Source of the DNA: DASVCZ01 sp036381335
Lineage (GTDB): Bacteria; Patescibacteriota; Microgenomatia; UBA1400; PJMF01
Direction: 5' to 3'
DNA length: 14,730 nucleotides
NCBI GenBank assembly: GCA_036381335.1
Contig: DASVCZ010000002.1
Coordinates: forward strand, 1 to 14,730
Part shown: in pieces, positions 1-5,286 of the stretch
Position numbering within the stretch: position 1 is the stretch's first letter
Layout of the letters: the number at the start of each line of letters is the position of its first letter
Translations under genes and position numbers: made by a program
The notes under the pieces: generated by a model
The model's input: only the letters and a program-made list of their open reading frames with translations
Told to the model about the DNA's origin: nothing
The model's database searches: none

Positions 1-495
1 GCCTTCATTGCGGGCGGCTTATTTATTAGTAAGTTTGGTTTGGGCAAAAATCCTTTACGTGCCCTGTTTGCGGCCAACGTTGTTATCTGGTCTATTTGTA
101 GTGTCTTCACGGCGTATCCGTCGATTATTCTGCTGATAGCGGGGATGTTTATCTATCTGTGCGTGGTGCCGTTTATCGAAGCTGCGGAGCATACCATCAT
201 TCAAAAGGTCGTCCCTCCAGAAAGGCAAGGGCGAGTCTTTGGCTTTGCCACCAGTGTGGAGCAAGCGGCGTCGCCGTTAACGGCCTTTGCCATTGGCCCA
301 ATTGCCCAGTTTATTTTTATTCCTTTTATGACCACGGGTGCGGGCGTGGATATACTCGGGCCTTGGTTTGGGACCGGAGCGGACCGAGGCATTGCTTTAG
401 TCTTCACCTTGACTGGTTTTATTGGCTTGGCGGTGACGATACTGGCTTTTAATTCCAAGTATTACCAACAGCTGTCGGCTCGGTACTTGAAATAA
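1..495 (+). CDS. MFS drug/macrolide-type exporter, C-terminal part (5' end outside window)
   Basis: The reading frame is open from the first base of the window, so this is the C-terminal ~164 residues of a longer protein; a TTG at 40 is only an internal codon. The segment holds several hydrophobic helices and the loop motif VVPPERQGRVFGF (about residue 65), which in major facilitator proteins of the DHA3/EntS-MefA type links two C-terminal helices. The ending, with GPWFGTGADRG before a last helix and a short basic tail ending in RYLK, also fits that group. The likely role is proton-driven export of a small amphipathic compound across the inner membrane; the substrate cannot be told. The stop (TAA, 493-495) faces the convergent FMN reductase with only 10 bases between, and no terminator hairpin is visible. 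The fold call is firm; the specificity is not. Confidence 0.85.
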   Translation, partial: AFIAGGLFISKFGLGKNPLRALFAANVVIWSICSVFTAYPSIILLIAGMFIYLCVVPFIEAAEHTIIQKVVPPERQGRVFGFATSVEQAASPLTAFAIGPIAQFIFIPFMTTGAGVDILGPWFGTGADRGIALVFTLTGFIGLAVTILAFNSKYYQQLSARYLK

Positions 496-505
496 GTGTT
501 GAGGT

Positions 506-1081
506 TTACTCCTTCATCTTAGCTCTAGCTTCTTTCATCACACCCGCCCAGAAAATCGTATCATCCAAGATCAAATTCGCTTTTTCTTCATCTTCTGGAG
601 TAAAACGATACTGGCCATTTTCGTCTAGGTTGTTCCAATAGTCAGGAAGCAAAATCTGTTCCCGCAAGTCGTACATTCGCTGCTCCCCAGCCATACCTCT
701 GAGGTGTTCCACTGCTCGCGCCCCACCAGCTTGAGAACCATAACTGACGTAACTAACCGGTTTGTACTTCCACTCGTGATACAAGTAATCAATGGCATTC
801 TTCAAAGAAGCAGAAGTGCTATGGTTATATTCGGGAGTGACAAAAATAAAACCATCGGCTTCATCAACAATTTTGGACCATTTTTGGGTGTAGGGTTTGG
901 AGTATTGATTTTGGAGAGGTGGAATGGGTTCATCCATTAATGGTAAGTTTAGTTCCTTGATATCAACCAGCTCCACTGTGATGTCTTTTCTTTTTTTAGC
1001 TATCTCATAGATCCAAGTAGCGGGTTGAATATTAAAGCGGGTAGGACGAATTGAACCGGTTAAAATTTTGATCTTGAGCAT
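506..1081 (-). CDS. NADPH-dependent FMN reductase family oxidoreductase
   Basis: This 191-residue protein has the flavodoxin-like fold of the FMN_red family. Visible signatures are the N-terminal phosphate-binding loop LTGSIRPTRF (about residues 8-17), the central FMN-contact motif FVTPEYNHS (about 80-88) followed by LKNAIDYL, and YGSQAGGARAVEHLR (about 113-127), where family members contact the isoalloxazine ring. The expected activity is NAD(P)H-dependent reduction of FMN, quinones or similar electrophiles in the cytosol, and the length is normal. Unlike most genes here it has a clear Shine-Dalgarno sequence (AGAAAGG, 1087-1093) five bases before the ATG, and a candidate -10 (TATGAT, 1116-1121) that gives a leader of roughly 28 bases. 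It is monocistronic and convergent with the upstream MFS gene. The physiological substrate is unknown. Confidence 0.9.
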   Translation of the reverse strand: MLKIKILTGSIRPTRFNIQPATWIYEIAKKRKDITVELVDIKELNLPLMDEPIPPLQNQYSKPYTQKWSKIVDEADGFIFVTPEYNHSTSASLKNAIDYLYHEWKYKPVSYVSYGSQAGGARAVEHLRGMAGEQRMYDLREQILLPDYWNNLDENGQYRFTPEDEEKANLILDDTIFWAGVMKEARAKMKE

Positions 1082-1086
1082 ATGAA

Positions 1087-1093
1087 CCTTTCT
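1087..1093 (-). promoter_or_regulatory. Shine-Dalgarno site of the FMN reductase
   Basis: AGAAAGG on the minus strand, five bases before the ATG at 1081. It is worth recording because it is one of only two clear Shine-Dalgarno sequences in the window; most other genes have a -10 box in this position instead. Confidence 0.75.
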
Positions 1094-1115
1094 ATTCTAA
1101 GTTTTTGGTAGAAAA

Positions 1116-1121
1116 ATCATA
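1116..1121 (-). promoter_or_regulatory. Candidate -10 box of the FMN reductase
   Basis: TATGAT on the minus strand. Transcription would start near 1109, leaving a ~28-base leader that includes the AGAAAGG site. The -35 box is poorly defined. A small dyad, CTAC-N5-GTAG, lies just upstream, around 1123-1136, and could be an operator, but it is short. Confidence 0.4.
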
Positions 1122-1238
1122 CTACTACGCTTTGTAGCACAAAACAAGTATACGTCAATTTGAAAGGTACTTTGCAAAAAATAAGTAAGAATTTGGTGCT
1201 TAATTTAATATTTTAGTTACTTTTGCGAATATTTCCGT

Positions 1239-1244
1239 TAAAAT
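1239..1244 (+). promoter_or_regulatory. -10 box directly before the C39-like peptidase gene
   Basis: TAAAAT ends six bases before the ATG at 1251, so transcription would start at or beside the start codon. The six intervening bases are GAGAAG; they touch the ATG, which is too close for a normal Shine-Dalgarno site. No good -35 box is seen. The surrounding 1082-1250 is AT-rich and contains no other gene I can support. Confidence 0.5.
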
Positions 1245-1250
1245 GAGAAG

Positions 1251-2342
1251 ATGAAATACATTTTAGTGGTGCTCCTGCTGATTGGCATAAGTGCCTACGC
1301 CACCTACTATTTATTTGCAGAGAGTGGCGTAGATGAAATAGTGTCTCACACGCCATTGAGTCAAATGGTAGAAACGTTGAGTTCAACTGAGCCCACTGTA
1401 ACCCTACCTTCTCCTCCGCCAACCAAAGTGCTCCCCAGTGGCACTCAGGTTTTTCAGACTTTTAACAACTGCGGACCCGCTTCGCTCAGCATGGCGCTGT
1501 CGCATTATGATATTCACGTTTCGCAACAGACGTTGGGCCAGGCATTGCGCCCTCATCAACACCCTGAAGGCGATAACGATGACAAATCGGTGACTTTAAG
1601 TGAGCTGGCCCAAAAAGCAGAAGAGTACGGTTTCATCGCCTACTATCGGCCCGCCGGCGACATGGAGATGATTCAGCAATTTATTGCTCACGAGATGCCA
1701 GTTATTACCCGGACTTGGCTCCGCCCCAACGAGGACATCGGCCACTACCGCGTAGTCAAGGGCTACGACCGCACCACCGCTGAACTGATTCAAGATGATT
1801 CATTGCAAGGCAAAGATCTACGTTACAGTGAGGATGATTTTAATGAGATTTGGGAAGCCTTTAATTATGAGTTTTTAGTCTTAGTACCGGTAGAGAAGCA
1901 AGCCATTGCGGAAGCGATTCTGGGTGACAGATTAGACGAGGAATCAGCCTGGAACCGGGCGCTCGCCATCGCCGACCAACAGCTGGCCACCAATCCTAAC
2001 AACCACTACGCTCACTTCAATCGGTCGGTAGCGCTTTACCACCTGGGTCAGTATCAGGATTCGATTGAGGCTTACGAGCAAGCAGCTCCCTCACTCCCGG
2101 GCCGGATGATGTGGTATCAAGTGGAACCGTTGTTAGCCTACTATCAAGTGGGTGAGTATGACCAAGTCTTGTCCATGAGCCAAGAAATTCTGACTAATGA
2201 AAATCGTGCCTATTCCGAGCTTTACTACTTGCGGGGGCTAGTTTTTCAATACCAGGGGAATAATGAGTTAGCTACCGAAGCCTTTGCCAATGCTCAAAAA
2301 TATAACACTGCCACGTATTGGAAAAATAATGTCCGATTGTAA
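1251..2342 (+). CDS. Membrane-anchored C39-like cysteine peptidase with C-terminal TPR repeats
   Basis: This 363-residue protein starts with an uncleaved-looking signal anchor (residues 3-22), followed by a Ser/Thr/Pro-rich linker (about 40-63). A C39-like papain-fold domain covers about 65-215. The catalytic Cys is in NNCGPASLSMAL (C74), the His in GHYRVVKGYD (H165), and an Asp in QDDSLQG (D182/D183) can complete the triad. Residues about 230-355 are helical TPR-type repeats, seen as NHYAHFNRSVALYHLGQYQDSIEAYEQA and a later YYLRGLVFQYQGNNELATEAF-like unit. The domain should face the cell exterior. C39 peptidases of ABC transporters cut Gly-Gly leaders, but there is no transporter here and the family (Peptidase_C39_2 type) is broad, so the substrate is unknown; the TPR part probably binds a partner protein. 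It converges on the next gene with 11 bases between stops. Confidence 0.85.
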   Translation: MKYILVVLLLIGISAYATYYLFAESGVDEIVSHTPLSQMVETLSSTEPTVTLPSPPPTKVLPSGTQVFQTFNNCGPASLSMALSHYDIHVSQQTLGQALRPHQHPEGDNDDKSVTLSELAQKAEEYGFIAYYRPAGDMEMIQQFIAHEMPVITRTWLRPNEDIGHYRVVKGYDRTTAELIQDDSLQGKDLRYSEDDFNEIWEAFNYEFLVLVPVEKQAIAEAILGDRLDEESAWNRALAIADQQLATNPNNHYAHFNRSVALYHLGQYQDSIEAYEQAAPSLPGRMMWYQVEPLLAYYQVGEYDQVLSMSQEILTNENRAYSELYYLRGLVFQYQGNNELATEAFANAQKYNTATYWKNNVRL

Positions 2343-2353
2343 CTAAGGTTAAG

Positions 2354-2980
2354 TTAAGCGACTGGCTTTTTTTTCAGTTGTAAGCTCACCTCCATGGCTA
2401 GGCGCCAAAAAATAACATTGAGCGCAAAGACTGTTAACAGTAATCGTGGGGGAGGCCAGGTGTCCAAACTCCACGCCCATTGATGCCACATTTCACCTTC
2501 AATTAAATAGGCCCGGATAATTAAGAATGCGTAGGCTAGATAGCCCGTTCTCAAGAGTGGCCTAAAGTAAGTCCCACTTAGCCGCATGCCCGCCTCGGTC
2601 GAAATAATGGCCATGTAGGTTAAGATGAACATAGCTGCCAGACCCAGAATATTAGGTAGTTGAGTCAGCCAATGAGGGAAGTTTTCTACGTAGGTAGTGG
2701 GAAAACGATAGATTAAACTCAGGGAATGAGCCACCGCAAAATAGTAACCAAGAAGACCCAACTGCTTACGGTATTTGAGTTTAGAATCAGCAAAATCAAA
2801 AAAGTAACTCAGACTACTCAAAACAAAAGATAGTCCAATTAAAATTCCGCCGGTCAATGCCGTCGTCTGACTAAGAACAACCAAGTTAAGATTGCCGGCG
2901 ACCAAAAAAATATAACTGAGACTAACAATAAAAATAACGATCGAAAAGAGAATGCTGGACAACCAAAGCGATGTTTTCAT
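2354..2980 (-). CDS. Ferric reductase/MsrQ-like multi-pass membrane protein with missing heme ligands
   Basis: This 208-residue protein has about six membrane helices. The pattern RKQLGLLGYYFAVAHSLSLIYRF (around residues 71-93, shown here to indicate R71, G75 and H85) resembles the first heme-ligating helix of the ferric reductase transmembrane/MsrQ family, and LAAMFILTYMAIIST followed by a loop (about 114-128) resembles the next helix. Such proteins carry b-type heme and pass electrons across the membrane. The later helix that normally has two His (as in LHRLVYLAAILAVLHYLW of MsrQ) reads LLRTGYLAYAFLIIRAYL, with Leu and Arg at those places. Heme binding may therefore be lost or altered, and H85 is the only candidate ligand inside a helix. 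The gene follows the His-rich protein by 12 bases, with no clear Shine-Dalgarno sequence and only a weak TATATC nearby, so it is probably cotranscribed. The family call is moderate. Confidence 0.6.
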   Translation of the reverse strand: MKTSLWLSSILFSIVIFIVSLSYIFLVAGNLNLVVLSQTTALTGGILIGLSFVLSSLSYFFDFADSKLKYRKQLGLLGYYFAVAHSLSLIYRFPTTYVENFPHWLTQLPNILGLAAMFILTYMAIISTEAGMRLSGTYFRPLLRTGYLAYAFLIIRAYLIEGEMWHQWAWSLDTWPPPRLLLTVFALNVIFWRLAMEVSLQLKKKPVA

Positions 2981-2992
2981 GAGCAGATATAC

Positions 2993-3538
2993 CTATTCTT
3001 CGCCTCCACAGAGTTCACTACTCTGGGCAACTTGAGTAATTCTCTCTGGAGTTACTCGATTATTAAAGTATTCGGCCGCTTGGGCTTGATCACCGATGAC
3101 AATGATGATACTGTCGTTATCTTTAATTTCTTGGGACAAAATATTTTCTACCTTACCTGTTTCGGTGTAGCCAGCCAGTTCTTTAGCTTGATCGTACTCA
3201 AAATTAATATTCTTCAGCAAGTCGCCCCACGTGGCTCCTTGATGGTGGACGTGGGCCACTTCTCCTACCCCATCGTGCAAATGGGTTTTTTCTAGTTGCA
3301 GTTCTGCTGGCGTTAATTTTTGTGAGTGATCAGTGCCACAAGGCGTAAACGACATGTGTTCAAACCCAGAGAAATCTTGCTTGACTCCATCGACGTAGAC
3401 ATGGAAGCCAGCGTGTGTGTGGACGTGAACAATTGGTTCCGATTGATGAAAGTAAGTAAAGTAATAATACCCACCTGCGAAAATAATACCTATAAAAAGA
3501 AAAGTTGCCAATAAAATAAATGTACTCTTTTTCTTCAT
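2993..3538 (-). CDS. His-rich membrane-anchored extracytoplasmic protein, probable metal binder
   Basis: This 181-residue protein has a basic start (MKKK), one membrane anchor (residues 5-29) and a soluble domain outside the membrane. That domain is rich in His: VHVHTHAGFHVYVDG (H38, H40, H42, H46), H61, H71, then THLHDGVGEVAHVHHQGATW (H86, H88, H96, H98, H99). Two Cys (C67 in FTPCGTDH and C177 near the end) could form a disulfide or bind metal. I recall similar HAGFHVYVDG proteins from Patescibacteria, all uncharacterised. Binding of Cu, Zn or Ni is inferred from His spacing and from the nearby MerR regulator and Cys-rich micropeptide. I chose the ATG at 3538 over the TTG at 3556 because the MKKK start gives a proper anchor and an extended -10 lies eight bases upstream of it. 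The function is unproven. Confidence 0.75.
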   Translation of the reverse strand: MKKKSTFILLATFLFIGIIFAGGYYYFTYFHQSEPIVHVHTHAGFHVYVDGVKQDFSGFEHMSFTPCGTDHSQKLTPAELQLEKTHLHDGVGEVAHVHHQGATWGDLLKNINFEYDQAKELAGYTETGKVENILSQEIKDNDSIIIVIGDQAQAAEYFNNRVTPERITQVAQSSELCGGEE

Positions 3539-3546
3539 ACACACCC

Positions 3547-3555
3547 ATTGTACCA
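3547..3555 (-). promoter_or_regulatory. Extended -10 promoter of the His-rich protein gene
   Basis: TGG-TACAAT on the minus strand (a TGn extended -10), eight bases before the ATG at 3538. There is no convincing -35 box; that position is occupied by the terminator hairpin. The predicted transcript is leaderless or nearly so. Confidence 0.6.
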
Positions 3556-3556
3556 A

Positions 3557-3591
3557 AAAAATAGTCTCCCGATTATCGAGAGACTATTTTT
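3557..3591 (-). terminator. Hairpin terminator after the MerR-micropeptide unit
   Basis: A 12-bp stem (3557-3568 with 3580-3591; core ATAGTCTC/GAGACTAT) encloses an inner CGAT/ATCG palindrome and is flanked by an A-tract on one side and a T-tract on the other. On the minus strand the stem runs into a run of T, as in intrinsic terminators. It could work in both directions, but no plus-strand gene reads into it. It lies directly upstream of the promoter of the His-rich gene and so separates the two minus-strand transcripts. Confidence 0.75.
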
Positions 3592-3600
3592 GCTTTGCGT

Positions 3601-3645
3601 TTAGCAGCTGCAGCCACCGCCGCAGCATTCACCTGGTCCGGTCAT
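3601..3645 (-). CDS. 14-residue Cys-rich micropeptide, coupled to the MerR regulator
   Basis: The peptide is MTGPGECCGGGCSC. Its ATG (3643-3645) shares an ATGA overlap with the TGA stop of the MerR gene (3642-3644), a classic arrangement for translational coupling. AAAGGA (3651-3656), inside the last codons of the regulator gene, is a good Shine-Dalgarno sequence five bases before the ATG. The stop is TAA, and a hairpin terminator follows 9 bases later, so the open frame ends a natural transcript. Four Cys in eight residues (CC-GGG-CSC) suggest thiolate coordination of a soft metal such as Cu(I), Zn or Cd, or a reporter peptide for metal or redox state. It is too short for homology-based gene finders. 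That it is translated is inferred from the overlap and Shine-Dalgarno site; its function is a hypothesis. Confidence 0.6.
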   Translation of the reverse strand: MTGPGECCGGGCSC

Positions 3646-4106
3646 ATGTGTCCTTTCTCGTCTCGTGTACGTTCCAGTGGAGACGGGCTAACTAGTTGAT
3701 GCAAAATATTACAGCCATATTTTTTATCTTGACAGTCAGGGTCCTCACAAACGTGACTTTTTAAATTGCTGAGCTTTTTCTCTAACGTCTGAAACTGCGC
3801 TATTTGAGCTCTCAGTTTTATCAAGTACTCTTCAATTTCTGATTCAATGTACTTTTGAGTATGCTGGCAATCTTCTTGACTATTACACCCTACTATTAAT
3901 TTTTTGATTTCACTTAAAGGCAAACCTAAATCCCGGGCGTTTTTAATCAAAAAGATTTCCTCTACCGCTGAGGGTGAGTACATACGATAGCCATTGTCGT
4001 CTCGTTGGGCAGGCACAATCACACCTTGCTCTTCATAAAAACGAATGGTCTTGGCGGGCAAACCTACACGCTGGCTGAGCTGACCAATAGTTATCTTCTT
4101 ATTCAT
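3642..4106 (-). CDS. MerR-family metal-responsive transcriptional regulator
   Basis: This 154-residue regulator has an N-terminal winged-helix domain: TIGQLSQRVGLPAKTIRFYEEQG (helix-turn-helix and wing, T6 to G28), then NGYRMYS (38-44) and LGLPLSEIKKL (60-70). A long dimerisation helix spans about 80-118. The C-terminal metal loop holds C120, C125 and C132 (HVCEDPDC, then YGCNILHQL), and C74 and C80 lie near the start of the dimer helix. A Cys near position 79 plus Cys in the C-terminal loop is typical of divalent-metal sensors (ZntR, CadR, PbrR), whereas CueR has Ser there. Divalent Zn/Cd/Pb sensing is thus somewhat favoured, although the operator resembles that of CueR. The ATG at 4106 is chosen over the TTG at 4163 because the promoter and operator occupy 4114-4144. 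The stop overlaps the micropeptide start. Confidence 0.9.
   Translation of the reverse strand: MNKKITIGQLSQRVGLPAKTIRFYEEQGVIVPAQRDDNGYRMYSPSAVEEIFLIKNARDLGLPLSEIKKLIVGCNSQEDCQHTQKYIESEIEEYLIKLRAQIAQFQTLEKKLSNLKSHVCEDPDCQDKKYGCNILHQLVSPSPLERTRDEKGHI
3651..3656 (-). promoter_or_regulatory. Shine-Dalgarno site of the micropeptide
   Basis: AAAGGA on the minus strand, formed by the Lys-Gly codons near the end of the MerR gene, five bases before the micropeptide ATG. Confidence 0.6.
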
Positions 4107-4113
4107 AGTAATG

Positions 4114-4144
4114 ACTATATACTTTCTAGTTACTGGAAGGTCAA
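4114..4144 (-). promoter_or_regulatory. MerR-type promoter with 19-bp spacer
   Basis: On the minus strand, TTGACC (4139-4144) is the -35 box and TATAGT (4114-4119) the -10 box, 19 bases apart. A 19-20-bp spacer with a dyad inside is the hallmark of promoters that MerR-family proteins activate by untwisting DNA. The -10 ends seven bases before the ATG at 4106, so the transcript should be leaderless. Autoregulation of the adjacent regulator is the direct reading. Confidence 0.8.
4122..4140. promoter_or_regulatory. MerR-family operator dyad
   Basis: On the minus strand the site is CCTTCC-N7-AGAAAG, an imperfect 19-bp dyad (7 of 9 paired positions) centred on 4131, within the spacer of the regulator's promoter. 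It is two bases from the CCTTCC-N7-GGAAGG form recognised by CueR/HmrR-type proteins. I found no second copy elsewhere in the window, so the regulator's local target is its own operon. Confidence 0.75.
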
Positions 4145-4156
4145 GCGGGAATATAC

Positions 4157-4185
4157 TTGCCAAGCAATAACGAGCCAGCTATGAT
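4157..4185 (+). promoter_or_regulatory. Sigma70-type promoter of the gene at 4195
   Basis: TTGCCA (4157-4162) and TATGAT (4180-4185) are separated by exactly 17 bases. The -10 ends nine bases before the ATG at 4195 and there is no Shine-Dalgarno sequence. It is divergent from the MerR promoter, with the two -35 boxes about 12 bases apart, so the regulator could also influence it. Confidence 0.7.
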
Positions 4186-4194
4186 GCTTTTACC

Positions 4195-5286
4195 ATGATT
4201 AAAAAATGGCTGGATCCCTTGATATATTCTGCTTGTATCTTCACTTTTTTGAGCTTGTTGAAGGATTCTTACCGTAATCCCGATAGTATTGAGAAGTATC
4301 TTGGCGTTAGCTCTGCTTTTATACTGGGCTTACTCCTAGTCATACTTGCTCTCCTCAGAAATCTGGGGTATGTCATTCCCACTCCTATTAGCAGAATTAA
4401 TCGCTGGCTTATTTTTCCGGTAGCTATTGCGGCCACAGTAGGACTAAGCATGCTGGAATATCATACATCTGACAACTACGTCTACAGCCTTTTGAATATT
4501 CATTACCAACAGTTCGGCATCATAGCCTTGGGGAGTTTGGTCGTCATTTACTTATCTCTACAAGTAAACTGGCAGCAGCTCGCTGGTCATTTGTGGCTCT
4601 TGGCCGCTCCTTTAATGTTGGGATCTTACCTATTTTTAATCAGCTATTGGCCCTTTAATTACCTCAAATCTATTGCTGGTGAAGATGGTCTGATTGAGTG
4701 GGTCCAAGTAGCCATTTTACTGCTGGCCACGTGGATGTCGTTCAAAGTCACCATCAGGCTTTGGCAAAAAAAACAGTATCCCAGCTTATTAGCGCTCATC
4801 TACCTCGGTGTGACCGTCGGCCTCTTTGCAATCACTGGTGATGAGATCTCCTGGGGTCAGCGCCTGCTTGGCCTCAGTACTCCTACTCAGATAGCCCAAC
4901 AAAATACTCAGAGTGAAGTTACCTTTCATAATTTAGAAGGAGTAACTCCTTTTATTTGGCAAGCGTACTTTCTGATTAGCATCTTTGGCAGTTTTGCTTG
5001 GGTTATTAGGTGGTTGCTAAGTAAAATAGGAACTGCGTGGGCGGCCCTTACTTCTCTAGCAGATTTTTTTCTTCCTCCTTGGTTTATAGCTCCTAACTTT
5101 TTCTTTTTGCTTCTCTATCAATATCAAACCAGGCCAGGTATTGAACATACTATTGGCCACTGGGGAGAACCTACTGAAGTCTTTCTTTACTTGGGAGTTG
5201 CACTTTTTATCTGGCAAGTATGGCTAAAAATCAAACCTCTTAAGCAAGCTCCCCTGTTAAACAGTGAATCCCGCCGCCAGCCTTGA
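4195..5286 (+). CDS. Polytopic membrane protein with a conserved DEISWGQR...FHNLEG segment; function unknown
   Basis: This 363-residue protein has about eight to ten membrane helices. The first half is generic hydrophobic sequence. The second half carries a segment I recognise as recurring in uncharacterised bacterial membrane proteins: GEDGLIEWVQV (about residues 161-171), then after two helices TGDEISWGQRLLGLSTP (about 213-229) and N-Q-S-E-V-T-F-HNLEG (about 237-249). The acidic pair before SWGQR and the His-Asn pair after it look like a functional site at a membrane face. I cannot assign a Pfam name or an activity. The gene has its own -35/-10 promoter, and its last 47 bases overlap the convergent hydrolase gene. 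The ATG start is well placed relative to the promoter, and the MIKKW beginning fits a membrane protein. Confidence 0.7.
   Translation: MIKKWLDPLIYSACIFTFLSLLKDSYRNPDSIEKYLGVSSAFILGLLLVILALLRNLGYVIPTPISRINRWLIFPVAIAATVGLSMLEYHTSDNYVYSLLNIHYQQFGIIALGSLVVIYLSLQVNWQQLAGHLWLLAAPLMLGSYLFLISYWPFNYLKSIAGEDGLIEWVQVAILLLATWMSFKVTIRLWQKKQYPSLLALIYLGVTVGLFAITGDEISWGQRLLGLSTPTQIAQQNTQSEVTFHNLEGVTPFIWQAYFLISIFGSFAWVIRWLLSKIGTAWAALTSLADFFLPPWFIAPNFFFLLLYQYQTRPGIEHTIGHWGEPTEVFLYLGVALFIWQVWLKIKPLKQAPLLNSESRRQP

Noticed and set aside
1123..1136. CTAC-N5-GTAG dyad upstream of the FMN reductase
   Set aside because: Four-base arms are expected by chance; kept only as a remark under the promoter.
2343..2385. T-run near the convergent stops of the C39 and ferric reductase-like genes as a terminator
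   Set aside because: The T-run encodes the Lys-rich tail of the minus-strand protein, and no credible stem precedes it.
4107..4163. Longer MerR start at TTG 4163
   Set aside because: That stretch contains the -35, -10 and operator of the gene itself, and MerR proteins normally start just before the helix-turn-helix, as ATG 4106 does.
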